Positions 1 to 6,127 of a stretch of 6,675 nucleotides of DNA are shown here, piece after piece. Under the pieces are notes generated by a model. It did no database searches. It was not told the DNA's origin and saw nothing but the letters and a program-made list of their open reading frames with translations. How positions within the stretch are numbered: the stretch's first letter is position 1; each line of letters begins with the position of its first letter. The stretch is taken from assembly GCA_023259685.1 (NCBI GenBank), contig JALRGP010000057.1, forward strand, positions 1 to 6,675, given 5' to 3'. The position numbers and the translations under genes were made by a program. Source of the DNA: Alphaproteobacteria bacterium (GTDB taxonomy: Bacteria; Pseudomonadota; Alphaproteobacteria; JALRGP01).

Positions 1-198
1 GCAACAACGGCTTATAATGCTGCTGCTCCTGTTGCTACTCAGGTTGGTGACCACATTGTAAAAGAGCTTAAAATGGGTGTCGATGGCCTTGGAAATGCAG
101 CAACAACGGTTTATAATGCTGCTGCTCCTGTTGCTACTCAGGTTGGTGACCACATTGTAAAAGGGCTTAAAATGGGTGCCGATGGCCTTGGAAATTTT
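1..198 (+). repeat. 99-bp in-frame tandem repeat, two copies visible
   Basis: Copy 1 spans 1-99 and copy 2 spans 100-198. Over the first 96 bases they differ at only three places (11/110, 65/164 and 80/179), and the last codon differs (GCA against TTT). The period is 33 codons, so the duplication keeps the frame. All three differences change an amino acid (Ala/Val, Glu/Gly, Val/Ala). Since copy 1 starts flush with the window edge, the array probably continues upstream. A short divergent third start (TTTTVVPN against ATTVYNAA) follows from about 199. Confidence 0.95.
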
Positions 199-819
199 AC
201 TACTACGACCGTTGTTCCAAATTTAAAAAAAGCACAAACTTGGGTGACTGAAACTGCTTTGCCACAAGCACAACTTTTGGCAAATCAAGCGGGCCAAAAT
301 ATTCAACGACAAGCACAAATTTTGGCAAATCAAGCGGGCCAAAATATTCAACGATACGCAGCAAAAGCTTATGATTTTGCAAGGGAAGCAGGAAAAAGAT
401 TGCAAACAGTCGCTATCCCTCCTCAACTGGCCCCAGCAGAACAACCTGTTCTATCACCGTCACCGTTGGCACAACAGGAGGGAGGTGTCCTTGCTGGCGA
501 TATTGCGTCAAGTCATGAGGCAACAGCAGCTGCGGCAGCTGCTCAAAATCAACAGGCTGCTGCTGCGGAACCGTCACAGGTTGTTGTTGTCCAAACTGCT
601 CCAGCATCTGTTGCAGAAGCAGTTGTGACGCAACTACCACTAGCACCTCAACCAGCTCCGGTAATAGTTGCAGCAGATCCACCAGTTGTAGCAATACCAC
701 AATCGGCAATGATAACGCAATTAGGGAAAGCTCTCACGCAAAAAACAGCTGTAACAGCAAACTTGGCAGAACAAAAGACTAAAGTTAGCAAAGGAAGAAA
801 AGCCAAACGCAAAAAATAG
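1..819 (+). CDS. Repeat-rich Ala/Gln/Val/Pro protein with basic tail, 5'-partial, function unknown
   Basis: The reading frame is open from base 1 to a TAG at 817-819 (272 codons). The first ATG, at 73, lies inside the second half of a repeat copy, so the gene almost certainly begins left of the window. I do not recognise a family. In order it shows two 33-residue repeats (codons 1-66, core NAAAPVATQVGDHIVKGLK), a divergent third start, two 15-residue repeats (codons 89-118, core LANQAGQNIQR), a helical-looking stretch, a long low-complexity Ala/Gln/Pro/Val middle, and a basic end (KTKVSKGRKAKRKK). There is no cysteine, no obvious membrane segment and no catalytic motif. Amphipathic repeats followed by a Lys-rich tail recall phasin/PhaF-like or histone-H1-like proteins, but this is composition only; a secreted or surface protein is equally possible. 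The codons look more GC- and CAA/GCA-rich than the neighbours. The 3' end is altered by a 71-bp duplication. Confidence 0.7.
   Translation, partial: ATTAYNAAAPVATQVGDHIVKELKMGVDGLGNAATTVYNAAAPVATQVGDHIVKGLKMGADGLGNFTTTTVVPNLKKAQTWVTETALPQAQLLANQAGQNIQRQAQILANQAGQNIQRYAAKAYDFAREAGKRLQTVAIPPQLAPAEQPVLSPSPLAQQEGGVLAGDIASSHEATAAAAAAQNQQAAAAEPSQVVVVQTAPASVAEAVVTQLPLAPQPAPVIVAADPPVVAIPQSAMITQLGKALTQKTAVTANLAEQKTKVSKGRKAKRKK
265..354 (+). repeat. 45-bp in-frame tandem repeat, two copies
   Basis: Copies lie at 265-309 and 310-354 and are nearly identical in DNA, differing only around the third and fourth codons of the unit (CAACTT against CAAATT). Each encodes a 15-residue unit with the core LANQAGQNIQR and a Leu/Ile swap. 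The unit is polar on one face and hydrophobic on the other, as expected for an amphipathic helix or coiled coil. This second repeat family of a different period shows the gene grows by serial in-frame duplication. Confidence 0.95.
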
Positions 820-877
820 CTGTAAAAGCAAACTTGGCAGAACAAAAGACTAAAGTTAGCAAAGGAAAAGTCAAAGC
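736..877 (+). repeat. 71-bp out-of-frame tandem duplication at the 3' end of the repeat gene
   Basis: The segment 736-796 recurs at 807-867 with 59 of 61 bases identical (changes at 746/817 and 755/826), then the copies drift apart. The spacing is 71 bases, which is not a multiple of three, so the second copy is read in another frame and the present gene stops at its TAG at 817-819. Read in the frame used by the first copy, the second copy stays open to a TGA at 900-902 and gives the same Lys/Ala-rich kind of tail (ending KATKAAGTA). Confidence 0.9.
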
Positions 878-908
878 AACCAAAGCGGCAGGCACTGCTT
901 GATAATGT

Positions 909-2006
909 TTATCGATAGCGCCCAAAAATTTGAGGACTGAGAGCTAAAACTGCTCCGATGCCAAACGACAAAGATATCATGGATGATCCACCATAACTTA
1001 AAAATGGCAGGGTCATCCCCTTTGTTGGGATTAAATGTAACGACGATGCAATATTGACAAAAAATTGAATAAACAAACTCATCCCAATACCAAAAGATGC
1101 AAGCATTGAAAATTTATCCAATTGTTGATAACTGTTTTTAAAAATGCGATACATTAAAAAAACAAATAAACCAATAATGAGAACGCATCCGATGAAGCCA
1201 AATTCTTCACCGGCAACCGAAAAAATAAAATCTGCATGAACGTCCGGGACGTGGTCTTTTAATTGTCCTTCACCTGGGCCTTTTCCTAAAAAACCACCAC
1301 TTTGAAAGGCTTGTAAAGATTTTTCAATTTGATACAAGTCAATGGTTGATTCAGAGGATGGATTTAAAAATTGATCAATACGATTTTTAACATGAGGTAA
1401 TGCATAATAACAAATCATGCCGCCTGCAATCATGATAATACACAAGGATATCATCCAAATTAAAGGGATTCCAGAAATAAAAACTTGTGCACAAAATGTT
1501 GTGATCATCAAAAAACTCATCCCGAAATCGGGTTGTAAAATAATAAAACATATGGGAACGACCATAACGGCAATGCCTATATAAAATCCTTTGTTATGTT
1601 CAAAACTTGATAATGCCCATGCGCACAATACACATAAAAATGGCTTCATCATTTCGGATGCTTGCAAGGAATTACCGCACAACGTAACCCATCGTTTTGC
1701 TCCTTTAATTTCAACGCCTTTCATGAGTGTCCATACCAATAAAGCGCAACAAACTGCATAACCAAACAGGCTGAAAAATTTTATACCATTTTTGGGTAAA
1801 AATGATACCCATAGCATTAAGATAGTTGTGACTACACTCATGATGATATGACGTTTGACAAAGAAAAATGGATCAATATTTAAACGCCTCGCAACACAGG
1901 GACTTGCGGCACAACTTAGTAAAATTCCAACAACCACAATCATCACCACGGATACGAAGATTATGCGATCATAGTAATGAAACCAATTGATGAAACGCTT
2001 TTTCAT
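909..2006 (-). CDS. ftsW: FtsW, SEDS septal peptidoglycan glycosyltransferase
   Basis: A 365-residue polytopic membrane protein of the SEDS (FtsW/RodA/SpoVE) family. In the divisome, FtsW polymerises lipid II into glycan strands at the septum together with its partner class B penicillin-binding protein FtsI. FtsW rather than RodA is favoured by ASPCVARRLNIDPFFFVKRH (residues 34-53), GKGPGEG (241-247), PDVHADFIFS (254-263) followed by GEEFGFIG (266-273), and PTKGMTLPFLSYGGSS (327-342). Asp259 in the extracytoplasmic loop motif matches the invariant acidic residue regarded as catalytic in the family. Hydrophobic segments fit about ten membrane spans. The length is slightly below the usual 380-410, mainly because both ends are short. 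The ATG at 2004-2006 overlaps the popZ stop (ATGA), so translation is probably coupled. It sits outside the usual mur/fts (dcw) context. No clear terminator follows it before the convergent repeat gene. Confidence 0.93.
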   Translation of the reverse strand: MKKRFINWFHYYDRIIFVSVVMIVVVGILLSCAASPCVARRLNIDPFFFVKRHIIMSVVTTILMLWVSFLPKNGIKFFSLFGYAVCCALLVWTLMKGVEIKGAKRWVTLCGNSLQASEMMKPFLCVLCAWALSSFEHNKGFYIGIAVMVVPICFIILQPDFGMSFLMITTFCAQVFISGIPLIWMISLCIIMIAGGMICYYALPHVKNRIDQFLNPSSESTIDLYQIEKSLQAFQSGGFLGKGPGEGQLKDHVPDVHADFIFSVAGEEFGFIGCVLIIGLFVFLMYRIFKNSYQQLDKFSMLASFGIGMSLFIQFFVNIASSLHLIPTKGMTLPFLSYGGSSMISLSFGIGAVLALSPQIFGRYR

Positions 2007-2416
2007 GAACCTTTAATTTTTTTGATTTCCTCTAAAACAATTTTTTCAACTAAATTTTTTAAATGGATTGATATCCATTCATTAATAGTAGTTTTTGCTA
2101 AATTTGTTAGAAAATCTTGAAAGAATTCTTCTTGAATATTTTTTTTGGGCAGCTCTACTGTTTTAGAATCCACATGTTCATCATAAATGTGTTTTTTCTC
2201 GTGAATAACTTGCTCTAATACCTGGAAAGGGTTCATTGATTCAATCACATGATCATCAGTGCCGAGTGCTTGAACAGGAGGGGGTACCGGTTCTTCTTCC
2301 AAGATAAAAGGTTGAGACATTACCTGTTGATGTTGATGTGGATTTTGATCACCTCCAACATAACGTCTAATTGAGGCTAAAATTTCATCCATTGACATGT
2401 CTTGAGCGTCTTTCAT
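2003..2416 (-). CDS. popZ: PopZ-like polar organising protein (DUF2497 family)
   Basis: A 137-residue acidic protein with the two-ended layout of PopZ: a short N-terminal helix MDEILASIRRYVGGD (residues 9-23), a Pro/acidic low-complexity linker with EEEPVPPP (40-47), and a C-terminal helical region (about 97-135) containing LAKTTINEWISIHLKNLVEK. In Caulobacter the N-terminal helix recruits client proteins, the linker is disordered, and the C-terminal helices drive self-assembly of a ribosome-excluding polar network that anchors ParB-bound chromosome origins. This protein is shorter than the Caulobacter one (about 177 residues), mostly in the linker. It is the first gene of a two-gene unit with ftsW. 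Met7 and Met9 are alternative starts; neither they nor Met1 has a strong Shine-Dalgarno, so the longest frame is given. The family call is strong; polar localisation in this organism is inferred. Confidence 0.88.
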   Translation of the reverse strand: MKDAQDMSMDEILASIRRYVGGDQNPHQHQQVMSQPFILEEEPVPPPVQALGTDDHVIESMNPFQVLEQVIHEKKHIYDEHVDSKTVELPKKNIQEEFFQDFLTNLAKTTINEWISIHLKNLVEKIVLEEIKKIKGS

Positions 2417-2443
2417 ATTGAAGAAATAAAAAAATATATATTA

Positions 2444-2472
2444 ATTATAATCTAAAAAATTATAATAATCAA
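2444..2472 (-). promoter_or_regulatory. Candidate sigma-70-type promoter for popZ-ftsW
   Basis: On the minus strand TTGATT (2472-2467) and a perfect TATAAT (2449-2444) are separated by exactly 17 bases. Transcription would start near 2437, about 20 bases before the popZ ATG. Spacing, strand and position all fit, but the DNA here is very AT-rich, so chance matches are not rare. Confidence 0.5.
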
Positions 2473-2506
2473 ATTTGCAGATGTAGTTGGGTATTATCGT
2501 GGTGTA

Positions 2507-2531
2507 GAAATCAGGTGTTGCTTCTGACTTC
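2507..2531. promoter_or_regulatory. Imperfect dyad, candidate activator (enhancer) site
   Basis: GAA-A-TCAG is mirrored by CTGA-C-TTC around a nine-base centre, giving seven of eight paired positions. The centre near 2519 lies about 85 bases upstream of the start predicted from the sigma-54-like promoter at 2578-2593. That is a usual distance for the binding site of an NtrC/FlbD-class activator. It matches no specific consensus that I can name. Confidence 0.25.
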
Positions 2532-2546
2532 CTGGGTGCTTAGCAT

Positions 2547-2561
2547 TTTTCTATTAGAAAA
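2547..2561. repeat. Perfect short inverted repeat upstream of the flagellar promoter
   Basis: TTTTCT and AGAAAA flank a three-base centre ATT, a perfect 6-bp dyad ending 17 bases before the sigma-54-like element. It could be an operator, part of an AT-rich bend, or chance in AT-rich DNA. Confidence 0.35.
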
Positions 2562-2577
2562 GGTCTGTTTTTTTAAA

Positions 2578-2593
2578 TGGCATTTTTTTTGCA
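2578..2593 (+). promoter_or_regulatory. Sigma-54 (RpoN) type -24/-12 promoter for the hook gene
   Basis: The stretch TGGCA-N6-TTTGCA carries the diagnostic GG (2579-2580) and GC (2591-2592) separated by exactly ten bases, with TGGCA and TTGCA matching the conserved parts of TGGCACG-N4-TTGCW. The predicted start near 2604 lies 23 bases before the ATG at 2627. Sigma-54 control of hook and other late flagellar genes is well established in Caulobacter and other proteobacteria, which makes the match much more convincing in this position. The -12 part sits in a run of eight T, so a chance match is possible but unlikely. Confidence 0.65.
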
Positions 2594-2626
2594 TACAAGA
2601 TAAAAAGTTTCTTTTTTGAGTGTTTC

Positions 2627-3862
2627 ATGTCTGCAACGGATATGTTTCGAACATTGTCAATGGCGCGGCAAGGTATGCAAATGTATGGAGGTCGCTTTCA
2701 AGATCACTCTGAAAATTTTGCTAACCTGGGTGCTGTGGCCGGAAAAGAAAGGGAAACTTTTTTAAGTTCCTATCAATCGCTGAGCCCTTATCGAGAAGGG
2801 GGAATGATTGAAGGGAAAACATTGCATAGGGTGTCCACACCGGGTACTCCTGTTGCTTCCGAGGTTAAAACGCATCTGACCATTGGCGGGGATGGTTTTT
2901 TTACTGTTCTAGCCGGGTCAGATCCGTCTATTGCCTTTACACGGATCGGAACCTTTGATCTAGACAGTCAACATAAAATGGTTAATCATTTGGGTCACCA
3001 ATTAATGGTATCGCCTTATGATGGCAATGCTCCGTCTGGATCATCATTGATCCCCTTATCGCTAAAAGGCGTATCGTCCCCTGCCCAAGCAACAACCAAT
3101 ATTAATCTGAAAGGAAGTTTGTCAATTGATGGAAAAAATCCTCAAAAAACAATTATTTCTGTCCACGACTCCTATGGAAAAACTCATCCTTTAACAATGG
3201 AATGGACCCAAATTAACCCCAATCGTTATGTTTTTAAAGTAATCCCATCTGATGGAGTGTCTGTGCCTTCTGGGAATCTTTTTGGATCCGGTGTTACCTT
3301 GGAATTTGCACAAGATGGGTCATTGACAAATATTTCTCCGGGTAGTAACAGCCTAACCTTAGAATTAAATGGACAGATACAATCTGTTCAAATGAATTTT
3401 GGAACATTAGGGCAAAAAGATGGATTGTCTTTATCATCATCCTTTAGGGTTGAGGGGCAAGGCGATGGTTGTAAAGCTGGAGATTTTGAAAGCATTTGCT
3501 TTGATGATCAAGGGGTTGGATTGGTGACGTATACCAATGGAATTCAAAAACCTTATTGTCGTTTACCCCTTGCTGTATTTCCGAATTCTAATGAATTAAA
3601 GGCCGTCAATACAGGCTTATATATGCCTCATATTCAAAACGGTTCTAATGGAGATAGAGGATTTGGATCAGGAACAGCAACATACCAATTTCCCCAACAA
3701 GGAAGCGCAGGCAAAATTGTATCTTGCAGTTATGAGGCATCCAATATTAATGCAACAAAAGTGTACATCAATATGATTGAAGACGAACGACGTTACGCCA
3801 ACAGCTTAAGCGTCATGAAAACAGCGCAACAAATGACAGATCAATTAAATCAGCTGATTTGA
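2627..3862 (+). CDS. flgE: FlgE-like flagellar hook protein, divergent
   Basis: A 411-residue axial flagellar protein of hook type, within the usual FlgE size range. The N-terminal D0 helix keeps the rod/hook pattern in degenerate form: ENFANLGAVAGK (residues 29-40) stands where N-x-A-N-x-x-T-x-G-[FY]-K is usual. The core has IGGDGFF (86-92) and TRIGTFDLD (105-113). The FlgE-specific middle domain is indicated by PAQATTNINLKGSLS (152-166) and HDSYGKTHPLTMEW (180-193). The C-terminal D0 helix SYEASNINATKVYINMIEDE (368-387), followed by RRYANSLSVMKTAQQM, is the hallmark hook/rod ending. FlgE subunits are exported by the flagellar type III system and form the curved universal joint outside the cell. 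Four cysteines (282, 291, 311, 367) are unusual for axial proteins. No other flagellar gene is adjacent. FlgF or FlgG is less likely because of the middle domain. It appears to be expressed from its own sigma-54-like promoter. Confidence 0.85.
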   Translation: MSATDMFRTLSMARQGMQMYGGRFQDHSENFANLGAVAGKERETFLSSYQSLSPYREGGMIEGKTLHRVSTPGTPVASEVKTHLTIGGDGFFTVLAGSDPSIAFTRIGTFDLDSQHKMVNHLGHQLMVSPYDGNAPSGSSLIPLSLKGVSSPAQATTNINLKGSLSIDGKNPQKTIISVHDSYGKTHPLTMEWTQINPNRYVFKVIPSDGVSVPSGNLFGSGVTLEFAQDGSLTNISPGSNSLTLELNGQIQSVQMNFGTLGQKDGLSLSSSFRVEGQGDGCKAGDFESICFDDQGVGLVTYTNGIQKPYCRLPLAVFPNSNELKAVNTGLYMPHIQNGSNGDRGFGSGTATYQFPQQGSAGKIVSCSYEASNINATKVYINMIEDERRYANSLSVMKTAQQMTDQLNQLI

Positions 3863-4000
3863 GAAATATCATAAACAAAGAAATTAGTGGATTTAGCGAG
3901 CGCTATGTTCAAAAGGAATTAATCATTTTTATCTTGTTCGATGAAATTTTAACTATTTTTTTTAAATAACCTGGGCATTAAAAATATTTTATGACACAAC

Positions 4001-4022
4001 ACAGGAGAACGAATTCTCCTGT
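4001..4022 (-). terminator. UUCG-loop hairpin just downstream of pnp
   Basis: A perfect 9-bp stem (ACAGGAGAA with TTCTCCTGT) closes a four-base loop that reads TTCG on the minus strand. It starts 14 bases past the pnp stop. UUCG loops are favoured in stable hairpins and terminators. No long T run follows directly on the minus strand, only a mixed T-rich stretch, so it may act as a 3'-end stabiliser against exonucleases rather than as a classical terminator. It could also end the convergent flgE transcript. Confidence 0.6.
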
Positions 4023-4036
4023 TGATTTAGAAAAGT

Positions 4037-6127
4037 TTAAAATAATTCCTGCGTAGATGGTGCAGGCTTATTGGCATTTATCTTCATCGATAAACGAATA
4101 CGCCCCTTTTGTTCGATTTCAAGAACCTTTACCGTCACCTCTTGACCAATTTTCAAAACATCTGATACTTCATTCACTCTAAAATCAGCGATTTGCGAGA
4201 TATGAACCATTCCCTCTGTTCCTAAAAATGCGACAATCGCACCAAAATCCAAAATTTTTGTGACTTTTCCGGAATAGATTTTTCCAATTTCCGGATCAGT
4301 TGTAATATTTTGGATGGTTGTGACCACTTGATCAATCAGTGTGGACGGTGATGTGATGGTGACAATACCTTCTTCACTAATGTCAATTTTGGCTTGGAAA
4401 CGGTCACACATTTCACGAATCGTTTTTCCTCCCGATCCAATGACATCACGAATCTTTGTTTTTGGAATCGTGATCGTTTTAATGGCGGGGGCAAAATTGC
4501 TGATATGTTGTTTAGGTTCACTGAGCGTGTTATTCATATGATTTAAAATATGAAGACGCCCTTCTTTGGCTTGAGCCAAAGCTTTTTCAATAACATCAAA
4601 AGATAAACTGGTGATTTTAATATCCATTTGAAGAGCGGTGATGCCGTAGCTTGTACCCGCAACCTTGAAATCCATATCGCCCAAATGATCTTCATCGCCA
4701 ATAATATCCGATAAAATGCAATGGATGCCTTCTTCTTGCACAAGTCCCATCGCAATACCTGCCACGTGTGATGAAATTGGAACACCTGCGTTCATCAAAG
4801 ATAAACTGGCTCCGCATACCGTTGCCATGGATGATGATCCATTACATGATAAGACTTCTGATACAACACGAACAGTATAGGGAAAATCTGTGATTTTTGG
4901 CATCACACCAAGCAATGCTCGATGGGCTAAGTAACCATGACCAATTTCTCTGCGCCCTGGGGCCCCAACGCGTCCCACTTCTCCAACGCTATAGGGTGGA
5001 AAGTTATAATGGAGCATAAAGCGTTCTTTGTGTTCTCCGTTTAACCCATCTTGCGTTTGCATATCAGCAGGACTTCCTAAGGTCGTGGCTGCAAAAACTT
5101 GGGTTTCACCACGTTCAAAAAAAGCCGTTCCATGGACCCTTTCAAAAAGCCCCACGTCCGATGATAATGGGCGAATATCGGTTAAAGAACGCCCATCTAA
5201 ACGACGACCTTCCTTTAAAATTTGCCCTCTTAAAATGGATGATTTAACGTGATCAAATGCCATATGAAAAACAGATTTCGTAACAGGTGTTTGTTGCTGA
5301 CATGCCTCAAACGCTGTGTCTGCAATTTTTGACAAAGCTCCATAACGTTCTTTTTTAATTTTAATCGTATAAGAGGATTCAATCTCTTTCTTATAATGAC
5401 TTTTAATAAAATCAATACTGTCTTGATAATAGGGAAATGGATCCACCTTAATTTTTTGTGACTTTACCGTGTCTGCGATTTCTTCAATCAAGCTAATAAC
5501 CGGTTGAAAAGCTTGGAATCCAAATTGTAACGCTCCCATCATCATTGGTTCATCTAATTGGTTTGCTCGAGATTCTACCATTAAAATCCCTTCTTTTGTA
5601 CCAGCAATCACCAAATCTAAATCAGTGGATGCTTTTGGATTTAAAATATAATGACCATCTTTATATCCAACTTTGACGGCACCAACGGGCCCCATGAACG
5701 GTAAATTTGATATAGACAATGCACATGATGCCCCAAGTATGGCTATAATGTCGCTATCACACTCAGGATCATAGCTCAGAACTGTACAAATGACTTGGGT
5801 TTCTTGCATAAAAAATTCAGGGAATAACGGCCTGATAGGGCGATCAATCAACCTTGAAATTAATGTTTCCCGGTCAGATGGCTTTCCTTCTCTTTTAATA
5901 AAACCGCCAGGGATTTTACCAGCAGCAAAAGCTTTTTCTTGGTAATGAACGGATAAGGGGAAAAAATCGATATCCTCTTTTAAATGAGGGCTGCTGACGA
6001 CCGTACATAAAACACTGGTACCGCCTAAGGATACCAAAACAGACGCATCAGCTTGATAAGCCATGCGTCCAATATCAAAACTGAGAACGTGTTCCCCGAA
6101 TTTTATATCTTTTTTAATTTTAATCAT
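4037..6127 (-). CDS. pnp: Polynucleotide phosphorylase (PNPase)
   Basis: A 696-residue phosphate-dependent 3'-5' exoribonuclease (releases nucleoside diphosphates; can also add tails), acting in cytoplasmic RNA decay as a trimer. All family domains are present in order: first RNase PH domain (about 10-145, with IPGGFIKREGKPSDRETLIS at 72-91), all-helical linker (about 225-300), second RNase PH domain (about 307-530), KH domain (about 551-595, loop IGSGGK at 563-568) and S1 domain (about 617-683). The catalytic parts of the second PH domain are intact: the phosphate-binding serines in SCNGSSSMA (427-435) and the metal-binding aspartates 480 and 486 in GDEDHLGDMDFK, equivalent to E. coli Asp486 and Asp492. 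The length matches the family (about 700-710) with a very short tail after S1, so no long RNase E-type tail is visible. The ATG overlaps the rpsO stop by one base (TAATG), which implies translational coupling. Confidence 0.98.
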   Translation of the reverse strand: MIKIKKDIKFGEHVLSFDIGRMAYQADASVLVSLGGTSVLCTVVSSPHLKEDIDFFPLSVHYQEKAFAAGKIPGGFIKREGKPSDRETLISRLIDRPIRPLFPEFFMQETQVICTVLSYDPECDSDIIAILGASCALSISNLPFMGPVGAVKVGYKDGHYILNPKASTDLDLVIAGTKEGILMVESRANQLDEPMMMGALQFGFQAFQPVISLIEEIADTVKSQKIKVDPFPYYQDSIDFIKSHYKKEIESSYTIKIKKERYGALSKIADTAFEACQQQTPVTKSVFHMAFDHVKSSILRGQILKEGRRLDGRSLTDIRPLSSDVGLFERVHGTAFFERGETQVFAATTLGSPADMQTQDGLNGEHKERFMLHYNFPPYSVGEVGRVGAPGRREIGHGYLAHRALLGVMPKITDFPYTVRVVSEVLSCNGSSSMATVCGASLSLMNAGVPISSHVAGIAMGLVQEEGIHCILSDIIGDEDHLGDMDFKVAGTSYGITALQMDIKITSLSFDVIEKALAQAKEGRLHILNHMNNTLSEPKQHISNFAPAIKTITIPKTKIRDVIGSGGKTIREMCDRFQAKIDISEEGIVTITSPSTLIDQVVTTIQNITTDPEIGKIYSGKVTKILDFGAIVAFLGTEGMVHISQIADFRVNEVSDVLKIGQEVTVKVLEIEQKGRIRLSMKINANKPAPSTQELF

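Noticed and set aside
1..198. CRISPR array or mobile-element terminal repeats
   Set aside because: The repeats are contiguous, without spacers, and coding in one frame.
371..628. 85-codon plus-strand frame inside the repeat gene
   Set aside because: An out-of-frame reading of the low-complexity region; the Leu/Arg/Gln-rich product is typical of a shifted CAA/GCA-rich sequence.
413..709. 98-codon minus-strand open frame opposite the repeat gene
   Set aside because: It is a Leu/Gln/Val-rich mirror of the Ala/Gln/Pro plus-strand codons with no own start signal or family resemblance.
882..908. Small hairpin (GCAG-GCA-CTGC) between the repeat gene and ftsW
   Set aside because: The stem is only four to five pairs and no T run follows on either strand, so a terminator call is not justified.
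909..2006. RodA instead of FtsW
   Set aside because: GPGEG, the PDxHxDFIF loop followed by GEEFG, and the alphaproteobacterial FtsW N-terminal segment favour FtsW; no mreB/mrdA context is present.
3888..3960. Possible plus-strand terminator of flgE (TAGC/GCTA stem, later T run)
   Set aside because: The stem is four pairs and the T tract lies more than 40 bases away.
5028..5252. Open frames within pnp on the plus strand and in other minus-strand frames
   Set aside because: pnp is intact and full length across the whole interval, so these are shadows with no independent support.
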